A DNA stretch of 64,000 nucleotides, from assembly GCF_020150455.1 (NCBI RefSeq), contig NZ_CP083740.1:2542001-2606000 (forward strand), given 5' to 3'. Below the pieces are notes generated by a model. That model was not told the DNA's origin. It ran no database searches and worked only from the letters and a program-made list of their open reading frames with translations. Below are positions 54,709 to 63,642 of this stretch, piece after piece (position 1 is the stretch's first letter; each line of letters starts with the position of its first letter). Origin of the DNA: Bremerella sp. TYQ1. GTDB taxonomy: Bacteria > Planctomycetota > Planctomycetia > Pirellulales > Pirellulaceae. Both the position numbers and the translations under genes were made by a program.

Positions 54709-54733
54709 CCCTGACGGCCAACTGTCGCCCGTC

Positions 54734-54748
54734 GGCACAGCTTGTGCC
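54734..54748 (+). promoter_or_regulatory. 15-bp perfect palindrome upstream of the transporter gene
   Basis: GGCACA-GCT-TGTGCC, perfectly symmetric. An AGGAGAA follows at 54751 without a start codon at normal distance. The site could be a second operator or, as RNA, a small hairpin in the leader. Confidence 0.4.
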
Positions 54749-54834
54749 TAAGGAGAATCTGCTCGGTAACCATTAGCTTTTGCGAACTTCAACGGCGATC
54801 GACTCGATCTGTCAGGGATGTCTTTGCTTTCACG

Positions 54835-57045
54835 ATGAATGAAATAGCCTCCCCCAATGTCAAACGGACCGAAGAAGCCGCACCGCCAAAGAAGCGTAAG
54901 TTCCGCTTGAACCTTTCAACGCGGATCGTCATTGGCCTGGCCCTCGGGATTGCTTGCGGCATCTTTTTTGGCGAGTCCTGTGCATGGCTAGGGATCATCG
55001 GTCGGGCCTACGTGGGCCTGCTACAGATGTCGATCTTGCCGTACATGATGGTCTCGCTGATCGGCGGCATTGGTTCGCTGATCGCCACCAAGGCCATTCG
55101 CTTGGCTTTGACCGCCGGAGTGGTGCTGCTGGGCTCGTGGATCTTGGCGTTTGTGTGCGTCTTTCTTGCTCCCCTGGCCTACCCCATTGTCGAGGCCGGC
55201 TCGTTCTTCAGCCCCAGCATGACCGAAGTCAAAGAGATCGACTTCATCAATTTGTACATTCCGATCAATCCGTTTCGCTCGATGGCGGAAACCGTTGTCC
55301 CGGCGGTCGCCGTCTTCAGTGTTGTCGTCGGAATCGCCCTGATTGGCATCGAAGCGGACAAAAAGAAGATCATGCTCGATCTGCTTTCGGTTGCCTCGAT
55401 GGTTCTCACGCGCGTCGCCGTGCTGGTCGTTCGGCTTGCTCCTTTCGGGCTGTTTGCCATTGCCGCAAACGCTGCGGGGACAATGACCATTCAGGAACTA
55501 GGCCGGCTGCAGGTTTACATCGGATCGTTTATTCTGCTGACGTTGCTGCTGACGTTTTTCATCATGCCGGCGATGGTCGCCATCCTTACGCCCTTTCGGT
55601 TTGGCGATGTCCTACGGGCATGCCGCTCGGCGATGCTTACTGGGTTTGTGACCGGCAATCTGTTTATCGTCTTGCCACTGCTTATTGAAAACGGAAAAAC
55701 GTTGTTCGAGCGTGCCGGGCTACGCAATGACGACACCGACAGCTACATCGAAGTGCTGATCCCTGTCTCGTTTAACTTTCCGAATCTTGGCAAGCTGCTG
55801 ACGTTGGCGTTTGTCCTATTCGCCGGATGGTATACCGGCAATCAAGTCACGTTGGCCGACTACCCTAACTTTTCCATCCTCGGCTTGTTCTCGCTCTTTG
55901 GCGGTGTCGACTTGGCGTTGCCGTTTCTGTTGGATCAAATGCGAATCCCATCGGACACCTACCAGTTGTACGTCGTCACAGGAGTGGTCAACGGTTGGTT
56001 CGCCACGTTGTTAGCGACGATGAACCTGTTCGCATTCACGTTGATCGCCACCTCGGCAGCGACCGGAAACCTGAAGATCAAAGTGCGTCAGTGCGTGATC
56101 CTGGCCGTCAGCGGTTCGGTTTTGACGGTCGCCGTTTTGCTCGGTGCTCGCGCCGGATTCAGTTCGATCATGGGTAACTCCGACCTGGCTCAAGAGACGC
56201 TGATGCAAATGCAGGTGAAGTCCGAAGTCGAAGCCGATGTACTTCGCGTCGCCCATGAAATCGACCCTGCCGAAAGCGAACTCCCACGTCTCGAACAAAT
56301 CTTGGAACGGAAAGTCCTGCGAGTCGGCTACCATCCCGAGATGTACCCTTTCTGCTTCTTCAACGATGAAGACCAGCTTGTCGGCTACGACGTGGCCCTG
56401 ATGCATGAACTTGCGGCGACGCTCGATCTTCGATTGGAGTTCATCCCCTGGACCTACGAGACCCGCGACGAACAACTGAAGAGCGGGCAGATCGATCTCG
56501 CCATCGGCGGGCTGATGGTCACCGCCGAACGCCTGGCTCGGCTGTCGCTGAGCGAGCCTTACATGTCGATCACCGCGGCGATTGTTATTGAAGATCATCG
56601 TCGCGACGAAGTGGCACGCTGGGAAGATATCCGTCAGAAGAACGGTTTCCGGATTGCCACCACGGGCCGGCGACTTTCCGAAAATGTCAAACGCCACTTG
56701 CCGGAGGCCAATGTCGTCTACGTGAACTCGCCGCGTGAGTTCTTCGAGCAGTCCGACAAGCCTTTCGACGCCATCCTGATGACCGCCGAGGGAGGTTCGG
56801 CGTACACCATTCTTTATCCTCGCTACGACGTGGCGATCCCGCAGCCGCAATTTAAGGGACACGTTGCGTTTGCTTTGCCCTTGAACGAACCGGAACTGGA
56901 AAAGTTCCTCAATGCCTGGCTGAAACTTCAGCAAACCAACGGCACGCTCGATCGGTTGTACAGCAAATGGATCGTCGGTCAGGTCAAAAACGAAAAATCG
57001 CCTCGCTGGTGCGTGATGCGGGACGTTCTGCACTGGGTCGAATAG
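54835..57045 (+). CDS. DAACS-type symporter fused to an amino-acid-type solute-binding protein
   Basis: 736 residues. Residues about 25-415 resemble the dicarboxylate/amino acid:cation symporter family (GltP/SDF fold). The usual NMDGT cation/substrate motif is replaced by NFPNLGK (about 314-320). An extra membrane helix at 421-441 puts the C-terminus outside, and residues about 493-715 are a type 3 solute-binding protein (VLRVGYHPEMYPFCFFNDED; LAIGGLMVTAERLARLSLSE). A tethered receptor may feed the transporter or sense substrate. ATG at 54835 is preferred because the upstream extension lacks family likeness. The substrate is probably an amino acid or dicarboxylate. Confidence 0.87.
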   Translation: MNEIASPNVKRTEEAAPPKKRKFRLNLSTRIVIGLALGIACGIFFGESCAWLGIIGRAYVGLLQMSILPYMMVSLIGGIGSLIATKAIRLALTAGVVLLGSWILAFVCVFLAPLAYPIVEAGSFFSPSMTEVKEIDFINLYIPINPFRSMAETVVPAVAVFSVVVGIALIGIEADKKKIMLDLLSVASMVLTRVAVLVVRLAPFGLFAIAANAAGTMTIQELGRLQVYIGSFILLTLLLTFFIMPAMVAILTPFRFGDVLRACRSAMLTGFVTGNLFIVLPLLIENGKTLFERAGLRNDDTDSYIEVLIPVSFNFPNLGKLLTLAFVLFAGWYTGNQVTLADYPNFSILGLFSLFGGVDLALPFLLDQMRIPSDTYQLYVVTGVVNGWFATLLATMNLFAFTLIATSAATGNLKIKVRQCVILAVSGSVLTVAVLLGARAGFSSIMGNSDLAQETLMQMQVKSEVEADVLRVAHEIDPAESELPRLEQILERKVLRVGYHPEMYPFCFFNDEDQLVGYDVALMHELAATLDLRLEFIPWTYETRDEQLKSGQIDLAIGGLMVTAERLARLSLSEPYMSITAAIVIEDHRRDEVARWEDIRQKNGFRIATTGRRLSENVKRHLPEANVVYVNSPREFFEQSDKPFDAILMTAEGGSAYTILYPRYDVAIPQPQFKGHVAFALPLNEPELEKFLNAWLKLQQTNGTLDRLYSKWIVGQVKNEKSPRWCVMRDVLHWVE

Positions 57046-57178
57046 CCCGACATGGGGTCTTCCAGCGGGGTAGCTGCGTCGAATTCGCCGCAGGGGGCAT
57101 GTTACCCTGGCCGCCGATTTCCGGTAGATTTAACAGTTTCCACCCCTTCGGCTTAAGTCAATTCAGGCCCTACGAAGC

Positions 57179-57889
57179 ATGGCGATCGATAAATCGGGTA
57201 CCCGGGTCCGGCAGATGTTCTCCGAGATTGCGGGCAACTACGACCGCATGAACCATCTGCTGTCGATGAATGTCGACAAATACTGGCGCTGGCGAACCGT
57301 AAAAATCGTCCCCCCAACCGGCGACAGCCCCATTCTGGATGTCTGCACGGGGACCGGCGACTTGGCGCTGGCCTATTACAAAGCGGCCAACGGCAAAGTG
57401 AACGTCGAAGCGACCGACTTCTGCCCTGAAATGCTGGAAGTGGGCGAAGTCAAAAAGCAAAAGCTCGGCATCAACGGTCAGGTTCGTTTTCAGGAAGCTG
57501 ATACGCAGCAGCTTCCCTTCGACGACAACACGTTTCAAATCGTCTCGGTAGCATTCGGCCTGCGTAACGTCGCCGACACCGACCTCGGGCTGAAAGAGAT
57601 GGCCCGCGTTTGTCAGCCAGGCGGGAAAGTGGCTGTCCTGGAATTCTCTCAGCCACGCTGGCAACCATTTCGTGGCGTGTATCAGTTCTACTTCAAGAAC
57701 ATCCTGCCCCGCGTCGGCCAGGCATTGGCGAAGAACAAACAAGATGCCTACAAGTATCTGCCCGATAGCGTCGGCGAGTTCCCGCATGGGGAAGCGCTTG
57801 CTGAAAGGATGCGTGGGGCTGGTTTGAAAGATGTCTTCTACAAGCCGTTTACCTTCGGCGTGGCAACGTTGTACGTGGGGACCAAATGA
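57179..57889 (+). CDS. menG: Demethylmenaquinone methyltransferase (MenG/UbiE)
   Basis: 236 residues. Opening GTRVRQMFSEIAGNYDRMNH and the SAM-binding ILDVCTGTGDLALAYY are typical of UbiE/MenG. Later NTFQIVSVAFGLRNVADTD is a family signature. It methylates demethylmenaquinone in the last step of menaquinone synthesis. The stop overlaps the next start by four bases (ATGA). Confidence 0.94.
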   Translation: MAIDKSGTRVRQMFSEIAGNYDRMNHLLSMNVDKYWRWRTVKIVPPTGDSPILDVCTGTGDLALAYYKAANGKVNVEATDFCPEMLEVGEVKKQKLGINGQVRFQEADTQQLPFDDNTFQIVSVAFGLRNVADTDLGLKEMARVCQPGGKVAVLEFSQPRWQPFRGVYQFYFKNILPRVGQALAKNKQDAYKYLPDSVGEFPHGEALAERMRGAGLKDVFYKPFTFGVATLYVGTK

Positions 57890-58539
57890 GCCGGCCTGTC
57901 GTTGTGGGAATCACCGGAGCCAGCGGAGCCGTTTATGCGAAACGGCTGCTCAACGTGCTGCACCACAGCGGTCATCATGTGCAGCTCTCGATCAGTCCTT
58001 CCGGAAAGATCGTTCTGCAGCAGGAAATGGGCATTCGGTTGGAACTCGATAACTTCGATCCTGAAACGCTCGTCCCTCTTTCCATCGACCCCAGCGACAA
58101 ACGGCTCGCGAAAACCATTGAGCTGAACGAGCCCTCCAAGCCTGGCGACTTGGAATATTTCCACTTCGGCAACTTCATGTCGGCCATGGCCAGCGGTTCG
58201 GCACGTTCGGCGGGGATGGTCGTCTGCCCTTGTTCCGGAGGCACGCTTGCAGGCATTGTCCACGGAAGCAGCTCGAATCTCATTCAGCGTGCTGCCGAAG
58301 TTCACCTGAAGGAACGCCGCAAGCTGATCCTTGTCCCTCGCGAGACACCTCTCTCGCTTGGTTATATTGAAAACATGAAGAAAGCCACCGAAGCGGGTGC
58401 CGTGGTGATGCCAGCAATGCCAGGCTGGTATCACGGCGTGAAGTCGCTTGACGACCTGATCGACTTTATGGTGGCTCGCATTCTCGACCAACTCGAAATT
58501 CCACACGCATTGATGCAACGCTGGGGAGAAGATGCCTGA
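57886..58539 (+). CDS. ubiX: UbiX-type flavin prenyltransferase
   Basis: 217 residues. VVVGITGASGAVYAKRLLNV is the FMN-binding opening and VVCPCSGGTLAGIVHG with RRKLILVPRETPLSLGYIEN are the UbiX signatures. UbiX makes prenyl-FMN for a UbiD-type decarboxylase, which is not in the window. In the futalosine route such a pair removes a carboxylate after prenylation. It overlaps menG and the following prenyltransferase, so the three are co-translated. Confidence 0.93.
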   Translation: MSRPVVVGITGASGAVYAKRLLNVLHHSGHHVQLSISPSGKIVLQQEMGIRLELDNFDPETLVPLSIDPSDKRLAKTIELNEPSKPGDLEYFHFGNFMSAMASGSARSAGMVVCPCSGGTLAGIVHGSSSNLIQRAAEVHLKERRKLILVPRETPLSLGYIENMKKATEAGAVVMPAMPGWYHGVKSLDDLIDFMVARILDQLEIPHALMQRWGEDA

Positions 58540-59440
58540 GCGACTTCGTCATATCCTGGAGATGATCCGCTTCAGCCACACCGTTTTCGCGATGCCGTTT
58601 GCAGCGCTCGCGACGATCATGGCGTGGTGCTTACCGGCCCCCGAAGGTGAAACGGTTTCCGTCACCTGGCCCATGCTGTTGGGCGTGGTACTGTGCATGG
58701 TATTCGCTCGCAGCGCGGCGATGGCGTTCAACCGGTTGGTCGACCGAAAGATCGATGCCGAAAACCCTCGGACCGCCACGCGACATATTCCAGCCGGCAT
58801 TCTTTCAGTGCAAAGCGTGGTGCTGTTCACTGTCGTTTGCAGTGTAGGCTTCGTCGCTTCTACACTGCTGTTCCTGCCGAATTGGCTACCGCTTGCTTTG
58901 TCCGTTCCCGTGCTCGCATTCTTATGCGGATACAGTTACACCAAGCGGTTCACCTCGCTGGCCCATTATTGGCTGGGCCTATCGTTGATGCTGGCCCCCA
59001 TTTGTGCGTGGGTTGCCATCCGCGGTCAGATTGTCCTTGCCTATCCCACCGATATCCTTCCGGCCGTCGCTTTAGGGCTGGGGGTACTGTTTTGGGTGGC
59101 TGGCTTCGACATCATTTATGCCTGCCAAGACGCCGAGTTCGATCGCGACGCCAAGCTCCGCAGTGTTCCAGCCAACTTTGGCGTCCCTGGCGCCCTTCGG
59201 ATTGCCGCCGTCAGCCATTTGTTGGCCGTGCTTGCTTTCGCCGCGTTGCCGTTTGCGGCCCCCTCGTTGGGCCTGATTTATTGGCTGGGGCTTGCCGCCG
59301 TGGCTGCGCTTTTGCTGTACGAACACGCATTGGTTCGCCCCTCCGACTTGTCGAAGGTGAACTTGGCGTTTTTCCATGTGAATACTGTAATTGGCGTTGG
59401 TGTGCTGATTTTCACCAGCGTAGACCTCCTTTGGAATTGA
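58532..59440 (+). CDS. mqnP: UbiA-type prenyltransferase, probably MqnP
   Basis: 302 residues with about eight membrane helices. The first aspartate motif NRLVDRKIDAENPRTATRHI and the second YACQDAEFDRDAKLRSVPA are those of UbiA-type aromatic prenyltransferases. Next to mqnE and ubiX this is best read as MqnP of the futalosine pathway rather than UbiA. It attaches the isoprenoid tail to the aromatic precursor in the membrane. Overlaps ubiX by eight bases. Confidence 0.85.
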   Translation: MPERLRHILEMIRFSHTVFAMPFAALATIMAWCLPAPEGETVSVTWPMLLGVVLCMVFARSAAMAFNRLVDRKIDAENPRTATRHIPAGILSVQSVVLFTVVCSVGFVASTLLFLPNWLPLALSVPVLAFLCGYSYTKRFTSLAHYWLGLSLMLAPICAWVAIRGQIVLAYPTDILPAVALGLGVLFWVAGFDIIYACQDAEFDRDAKLRSVPANFGVPGALRIAAVSHLLAVLAFAALPFAAPSLGLIYWLGLAAVAALLLYEHALVRPSDLSKVNLAFFHVNTVIGVGVLIFTSVDLLWN

Positions 59441-59557
59441 CCCGCCTTGCAGTCTGGCGTGCAAATCGCGACCATAAAGGTTAAGAATTGCCCCATCAGT
59501 GCGGTTCACCCCTCAGGCAAACCGTTCTTTCTCCAATAATGGACCTTGCGACCTGGC

Positions 59558-60709
59558 ATGATTCGAGCAGATAAAATTTCGTTGGACAGCATCGGTAAGA
59601 AGGTCGAGAACGGCGAGCGGCTGACCTTGGACGAAGGCATCTTCCTGTACCAGGACGATGTGCCGCTCAATGAGATCGCCCAGTTGGCCAACTTGGTTCG
59701 CGAACGCAAGAACGGCAACTTCGCTTACTACAACATCAACACACATCTCAACCCGACCAACGTTTGCGTCTATCGCTGCAACTTCTGCGCGTTTCGGGCC
59801 GACCTTCGCGATCCGCGTGGCTACTTGATGAGCGACGAGCAGATTCTCGCTCGCGGTCAGGAAGCGGTCGACAATGGCTGCACCGAGATGCACATCGTCG
59901 GTGGTTTGCATCACCAGAAGAAGTTCGACTGGTACGTCAATATCGTCAAGCAATTGCACGACGCATTCCCCAAGCTCCACCTCAAAGCATTCACCGCGGT
60001 GGAAATCAACTGGTTTGAGTTCCTGACGAAGAAGCCCGTTCGCGAAGTACTGGGAACACTCCGCGAAGCTGGTCTCGGCAGCATGACCGGTGGCGGTGCT
60101 GAAATCTTCCACCGCGAAGTCCGCGATCAAATCTGCGAACACAAAGCCGACACCGGCAAGTGGCACGAGATCCATCGCACGGCCCACGAAATGGGTATCA
60201 AGTCGAATGCGACCATGTTGTACGGTCACATCGAGAACGCCTATCACCGCATCGACCATCTGATTCGCCTGCGAGAAACGCAAGATGTCAGCGGCGGATT
60301 CCAGACATTCATTCCGTTGGCTTTCCACCCCGACAACACCGAACTGGCCGAGCTCAAAAAGCTGAAGAAGCCTTCCGTGATGATGGACCTTCGCACGATG
60401 GCCATCTCGCGGCTGATGCTGGACAACTTCCCCCACATCAAAGCGTACTGGATCATGCTCGGCATCGGCACGGCTCAAACGGCGTTGTCGTACGGAGCGG
60501 ACGATCTCGACGGCACCGTGCGTCACGAGCTGATCTATCACGATGCCGGCGCGACGACGCCGGAAGTGATGTCGGTTGACGACATCAAACGTCTGATCGT
60601 CGAAGCAGGCCGCGAACCCGTCGAACGCGACACGGTCTACAACCGCGTCATCCGCGATCCGGAAAACATGGCCCAATGGACCACCGGCGAAACGATTGAA
60701 GTGAGCTAA
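59558..60709 (+). CDS. mqnE: Aminofutalosine synthase MqnE (radical SAM)
   Basis: 383 residues. The radical-SAM cluster motif is C70-x3-C74-x2-C77 in NVCVYRCNFCAFRAD, followed by MHIVGGLHHQKKFDW and FTAVEINWFEF, the MqnE pattern. It joins 3-[(1-carboxyvinyl)oxy]benzoate and SAM to give aminofutalosine. ATG at 59558 is chosen; a TTG at 59546 would add four residues. It lies 117 bases after mqnP and completes a four-gene menaquinone set. Confidence 0.92.
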   Translation: MIRADKISLDSIGKKVENGERLTLDEGIFLYQDDVPLNEIAQLANLVRERKNGNFAYYNINTHLNPTNVCVYRCNFCAFRADLRDPRGYLMSDEQILARGQEAVDNGCTEMHIVGGLHHQKKFDWYVNIVKQLHDAFPKLHLKAFTAVEINWFEFLTKKPVREVLGTLREAGLGSMTGGGAEIFHREVRDQICEHKADTGKWHEIHRTAHEMGIKSNATMLYGHIENAYHRIDHLIRLRETQDVSGGFQTFIPLAFHPDNTELAELKKLKKPSVMMDLRTMAISRLMLDNFPHIKAYWIMLGIGTAQTALSYGADDLDGTVRHELIYHDAGATTPEVMSVDDIKRLIVEAGREPVERDTVYNRVIRDPENMAQWTTGETIEVS

Positions 60710-60768
60710 CTTCAGCTTTCGAGAAGTTAACCGCCGACCGGTTTTCGCAGCCCCCAAGGGGCTTCCTC

Positions 60769-60894
60769 GGGTAGCCCACGGTTGCTTGCAACCTGGGGAG
60801 CGCAGCGAACGGAGGTCTTCGCGAAGGGTGAGCCTAACGCATTAGCCTCGATTCGGCTTCACCTCCCCAGGTTGCAAGCAACCATGGGCTACCC
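60769..60894. repeat. Palindromic interspersed repeat, copy 2
   Basis: Left arm 60769-60800 (begins GGGTAGCCCACGG) and right arm 60863-60894 match over 32 bases with one difference. The interior opens CGCAGCGAACGGAGG, as in copy 1 at 2317-2441. It sits between converging genes (mqnE and the secreted protein gene), about 60 bases past the mqnE stop, and could act as a transcription-stopping stem. A TCTTCGCGAAG palindrome in the loop is not shared with copy 1. Confidence 0.9.
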
Positions 60895-60947
60895 AGTCGA
60901 AGAGTTCGCTCTGCAAAGTAATTTCCGCTACTTCACGAGCTTCTCTC

Positions 60948-62483
60948 CTACTCCAGCCGTAGGACTAGGTCGTCGTAGAAGAACTGCCCGGTGTCGTCTT
61001 GCATGTTGGCTCCCCACGAGATCAACTGGGCCTCGTCGGCTTGCATGCGGCGGTAGTCGAACGGTTTGCTGCTGTGCGAATCGGTTGGCATTTCGGCCAG
61101 GTAATCAGGCACCAGATCTTCCAGCTTCGTCGGGTATTCGCCCTGTTCGCGGTGATAGGCGACCAACGCCAAGCCGACGACGGCAAAGTTGCGCCGCACT
61201 TCGCCACGATGCTCGGTATGGACGCGCTGCCAAAGATTCGTTCGCAACGCCATCGCTACCGCTTCGCCAATCCAGCGGCTCGCCGCGTCATGGTCTTTCT
61301 GCAACGAGTCCAACAGAGACGTTTCATCCGCGGCGGTCAACTTGTTCCACGCGTCCGCCTCTCGGTCGAGCCGCACGATCTCGCGCATCTGCTCGGTGCG
61401 ATCTTTAATCGAGAGCGTCTCAATCGTTTGCTTCTGGATTTCATCGGCTCGCTCGAAGGCCAGCTTCCAATTGATCTTCGCCGCACGCAACTTGGCCAGG
61501 TCTTCCTGGTGGGCCGAAGGATTCCAATCGAAGAAAGCGAACAACGCGCTATCGTTGTCCCGCAACAATTCGATCTCTTTTTGAATGACAAACCGCTCGC
61601 CCAACTCGGCCGCTGTTTTCGCAGGCGGCAACAGCGGAAGCTCTTGAAGCTTGGCCAGGTAAGCTTTGGCTTGATCGGCCGTCAGCTGATCGCTTTTGAG
61701 CAACGCCAGTTCGCTACGAAACGGATTGGCATCCATCCAATGAGCTTTGGCCAGCGATACATCCATCGGCGATCCCTTGCCCAAGAGATAAGCCAATTTG
61801 TGGGCAGCGATCAGCTGTTCGCTGGCCGCTTCAAAGTCGCCGGCGGCAAAGTCTCGCATCGCTCGCATCGACAGGCAACGCGTCAAATAGGGCAAACGGT
61901 ATTCCATGGTGAATGAAGCCGACACCAAGCCTGGCGTGGCCTGCGGCGAGATGACTGGAGCGTAATACTTCGGCAACTGGGCAATCTTCACCAGCTGGTT
62001 CAGCGGCTGCTCGTTGGCGTCGAAATACTCAGCCAACGCCGGGTAATCTTCCACCTTCCATGGCTGTCCCTTCGTTTGATGAAACTCCACCTCAATTTGC
62101 TGAAGTGCTTTCAGCTGCTGCTCGGCGTTGTCGGGATGTTGGGCTTGAGCATACGGACGCATGTAGACCATCTGCGGAGCATCCTTATCCAACGCCGCGA
62201 TTCCCATCATCTTCAACGACGTCTCTTGCAGCGTCGGCTCGAAGACATCGGCCCCCATCAACTGCACCAGGAAGACGGCCGCGTTTTCACTTGGGGAAAC
62301 CCCTTCGCTCATGCGCTCGTTGAGTGCTCTTGTCGACCCAGTAATCGTGTCCGGAATCGTCGGCTCGACCAGCTTCAAGCCTGGTGATTTCAGCTCTGAG
62401 GAATCGGTTTTCTCTTGCGCAAACGCTGTCGTGCTGCCGAGAGCACTTAGCAAAACAAACGTCACCAACAAAAAAGATTTCAT
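60948..62483 (-). CDS. Secreted protein of unknown function with pseudopilin-like C-terminal region
   Basis: 511 residues from the ATG at 62483. A clear signal peptide (FLLVTFVLLSALGSTTAFAQ) is followed by a helical, Glu/Gln-rich body without a recognised domain. The C-terminal 80 residues include NFAVVGLALVAYHREQGEYP and TKLEDLVPDYLAEMPTDSH, which resemble the periplasmic end of type II secretion pseudopilins (without the N-terminal pilin helix). Start choice avoids 17 residues with no signal-like character. It stands alone. I cannot assign a function. Confidence 0.65.
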   Translation of the reverse strand: MKSFLLVTFVLLSALGSTTAFAQEKTDSSELKSPGLKLVEPTIPDTITGSTRALNERMSEGVSPSENAAVFLVQLMGADVFEPTLQETSLKMMGIAALDKDAPQMVYMRPYAQAQHPDNAEQQLKALQQIEVEFHQTKGQPWKVEDYPALAEYFDANEQPLNQLVKIAQLPKYYAPVISPQATPGLVSASFTMEYRLPYLTRCLSMRAMRDFAAGDFEAASEQLIAAHKLAYLLGKGSPMDVSLAKAHWMDANPFRSELALLKSDQLTADQAKAYLAKLQELPLLPPAKTAAELGERFVIQKEIELLRDNDSALFAFFDWNPSAHQEDLAKLRAAKINWKLAFERADEIQKQTIETLSIKDRTEQMREIVRLDREADAWNKLTAADETSLLDSLQKDHDAASRWIGEAVAMALRTNLWQRVHTEHRGEVRRNFAVVGLALVAYHREQGEYPTKLEDLVPDYLAEMPTDSHSSKPFDYRRMQADEAQLISWGANMQDDTGQFFYDDLVLRLE

Positions 62484-62664
62484 AGAATGTGCCGTACGAA
62501 AAGATGAATAAGAACCGGCCATGATTTCGTCCACGACAAGGACGTGCTTCTATCTTACACAACCGGCAAGCCGGCGTCCTGCACCGTTTTATGTATTGAA
62601 GGCAAGCCGCGATTCCACCAAGATAGGGGCATTCCCCCTCTCCCTGACTGCACAGGATCGCTTC

Positions 62665-63384
62665 ATGGAAGCCATCGGAGAACTCATCGCCGCGATCGTC
62701 GGTCTAGCGGGTGCATTGCTCGAGCTCCTTCTGCTCAGCTTGGAACTGTTATTCTTCGCCGGCGAATTCCTGATTACGTTGCTCGTGAAGGGGCTTCAAC
62801 CGGCTCGCCAGCGTTTTCGCAGTCGTCGCCAGGCCCAAGCCAGCCGGGCAGAGACTCGCGAAAAATCGGTTCCTCACGTGCTGACGGCGCACTGGATTGT
62901 CTTGGCAATTATTGTGGCCACTCCGGTCGCCATTTTCTCAGTTCTCGGCCTGATCAGTCGATACCACGAAAGTCAAATCACTCAAACGACGGCCGTTGCT
63001 TCAAAAACGGCCGATAAATACTTCGCCCAGCTGAAAGCCAACCCCGACGCAACATTGCCGGTCGGACCGCTGGAAGAAGTCGACATCTGGAATCGGCCCC
63101 TCAAGCTGTCGGTCCAGCGAAGCATGTTCGGCTACGGCGTCGAAGTCGCTTCCGACGGCCCCGATCAAAACCCCGGCGGTCACGATGACATCGTCGTCTC
63201 ACGCTTCCAAAAAACAGAATGGAAAGAAGCCGGCGCCAACATGGCCGAGCGCGGTAAGAACGCCATCCAAGATTGGTGGCAAGGCAAGCCAGAAGAAGAA
63301 GCCGCTCCAAGCGACGAAGTGAAGATTGAAGAGGAATTCGAAAACGGCAAATTCTCCATCAAGTTCGGTAGGAAGAAGGACTAA
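62665..63384 (+). CDS. Small membrane protein of unknown function
   Basis: 239 residues from the ATG at 62665, with AGGA eight bases upstream; a longer start would overlap the divergent gene's leader. Two hydrophobic segments are seen: residues about 5-40, Leu-rich (GLAGALLELLLLSLELLFFA), and about 78-100 (IVLAIIVATPVAIFSVLGLI). The soluble part follows the second helix and includes LPVGPLEEVDIWNRPLKLSV. It ends in a Lys/Glu-rich region. No family is recognised. Confidence 0.6.
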   Translation: MEAIGELIAAIVGLAGALLELLLLSLELLFFAGEFLITLLVKGLQPARQRFRSRRQAQASRAETREKSVPHVLTAHWIVLAIIVATPVAIFSVLGLISRYHESQITQTTAVASKTADKYFAQLKANPDATLPVGPLEEVDIWNRPLKLSVQRSMFGYGVEVASDGPDQNPGGHDDIVVSRFQKTEWKEAGANMAERGKNAIQDWWQGKPEEEAAPSDEVKIEEEFENGKFSIKFGRKKD

Positions 63385-63517
63385 CTTCTACGGGTAGAAC
63401 CGTTGTCGATATGTTTCATGCGGTCACAATTTGCCCACATAAAACTTCAGCTTGAAAACGATCAATTAGTTTCCTAAGCTATTTTTTGCCCTTACCCGAA
63501 AGGGCTCGTTTCATCTC

Positions 63518-63636
63518 ACCCCAACTTCATGCAAGTCTCTCTGGGATGACCATCTGAATCGCCCAGCGAGACATCCCTGTGAATCGTTTCCTCAAGCCGA
63601 TTCCGTTTTCATTTCTCCCTTTTTCGAAGTTGGGGT
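63518..63636 (+). promoter_or_regulatory. Structured leader that can hide the ribosome binding site of the pseudopilin gene
   Basis: ACCCCAACTTC (63518-63528) is fully complementary to GAAGTTGGGGT (63626-63636), and the latter holds the likely Shine-Dalgarno GGGG, seven bases before the ATG. Inside, GTCTCTCTGGG (63535-63545) pairs with CCCAGCGAGAC (63562-63572, one mismatch). GGGATG (63543-63548) could alternatively pair with CATCCC (63572-63577). This is a fold by eye, not computed. Confidence 0.5.
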
Positions 63637-63642
63637 TTTGTC

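Noticed and set aside
59513..60757. 414-codon antisense frame over mqnE
   Set aside because: MqnE has its radical-SAM motif on the plus strand; the reverse frame is a codon-bias artefact.
60782..61408. Open frame of 208 codons on the plus strand
   Set aside because: It begins inside the palindromic repeat and runs antisense to the secreted-protein gene; its translation is Arg/Cys/Pro-rich and matches nothing.
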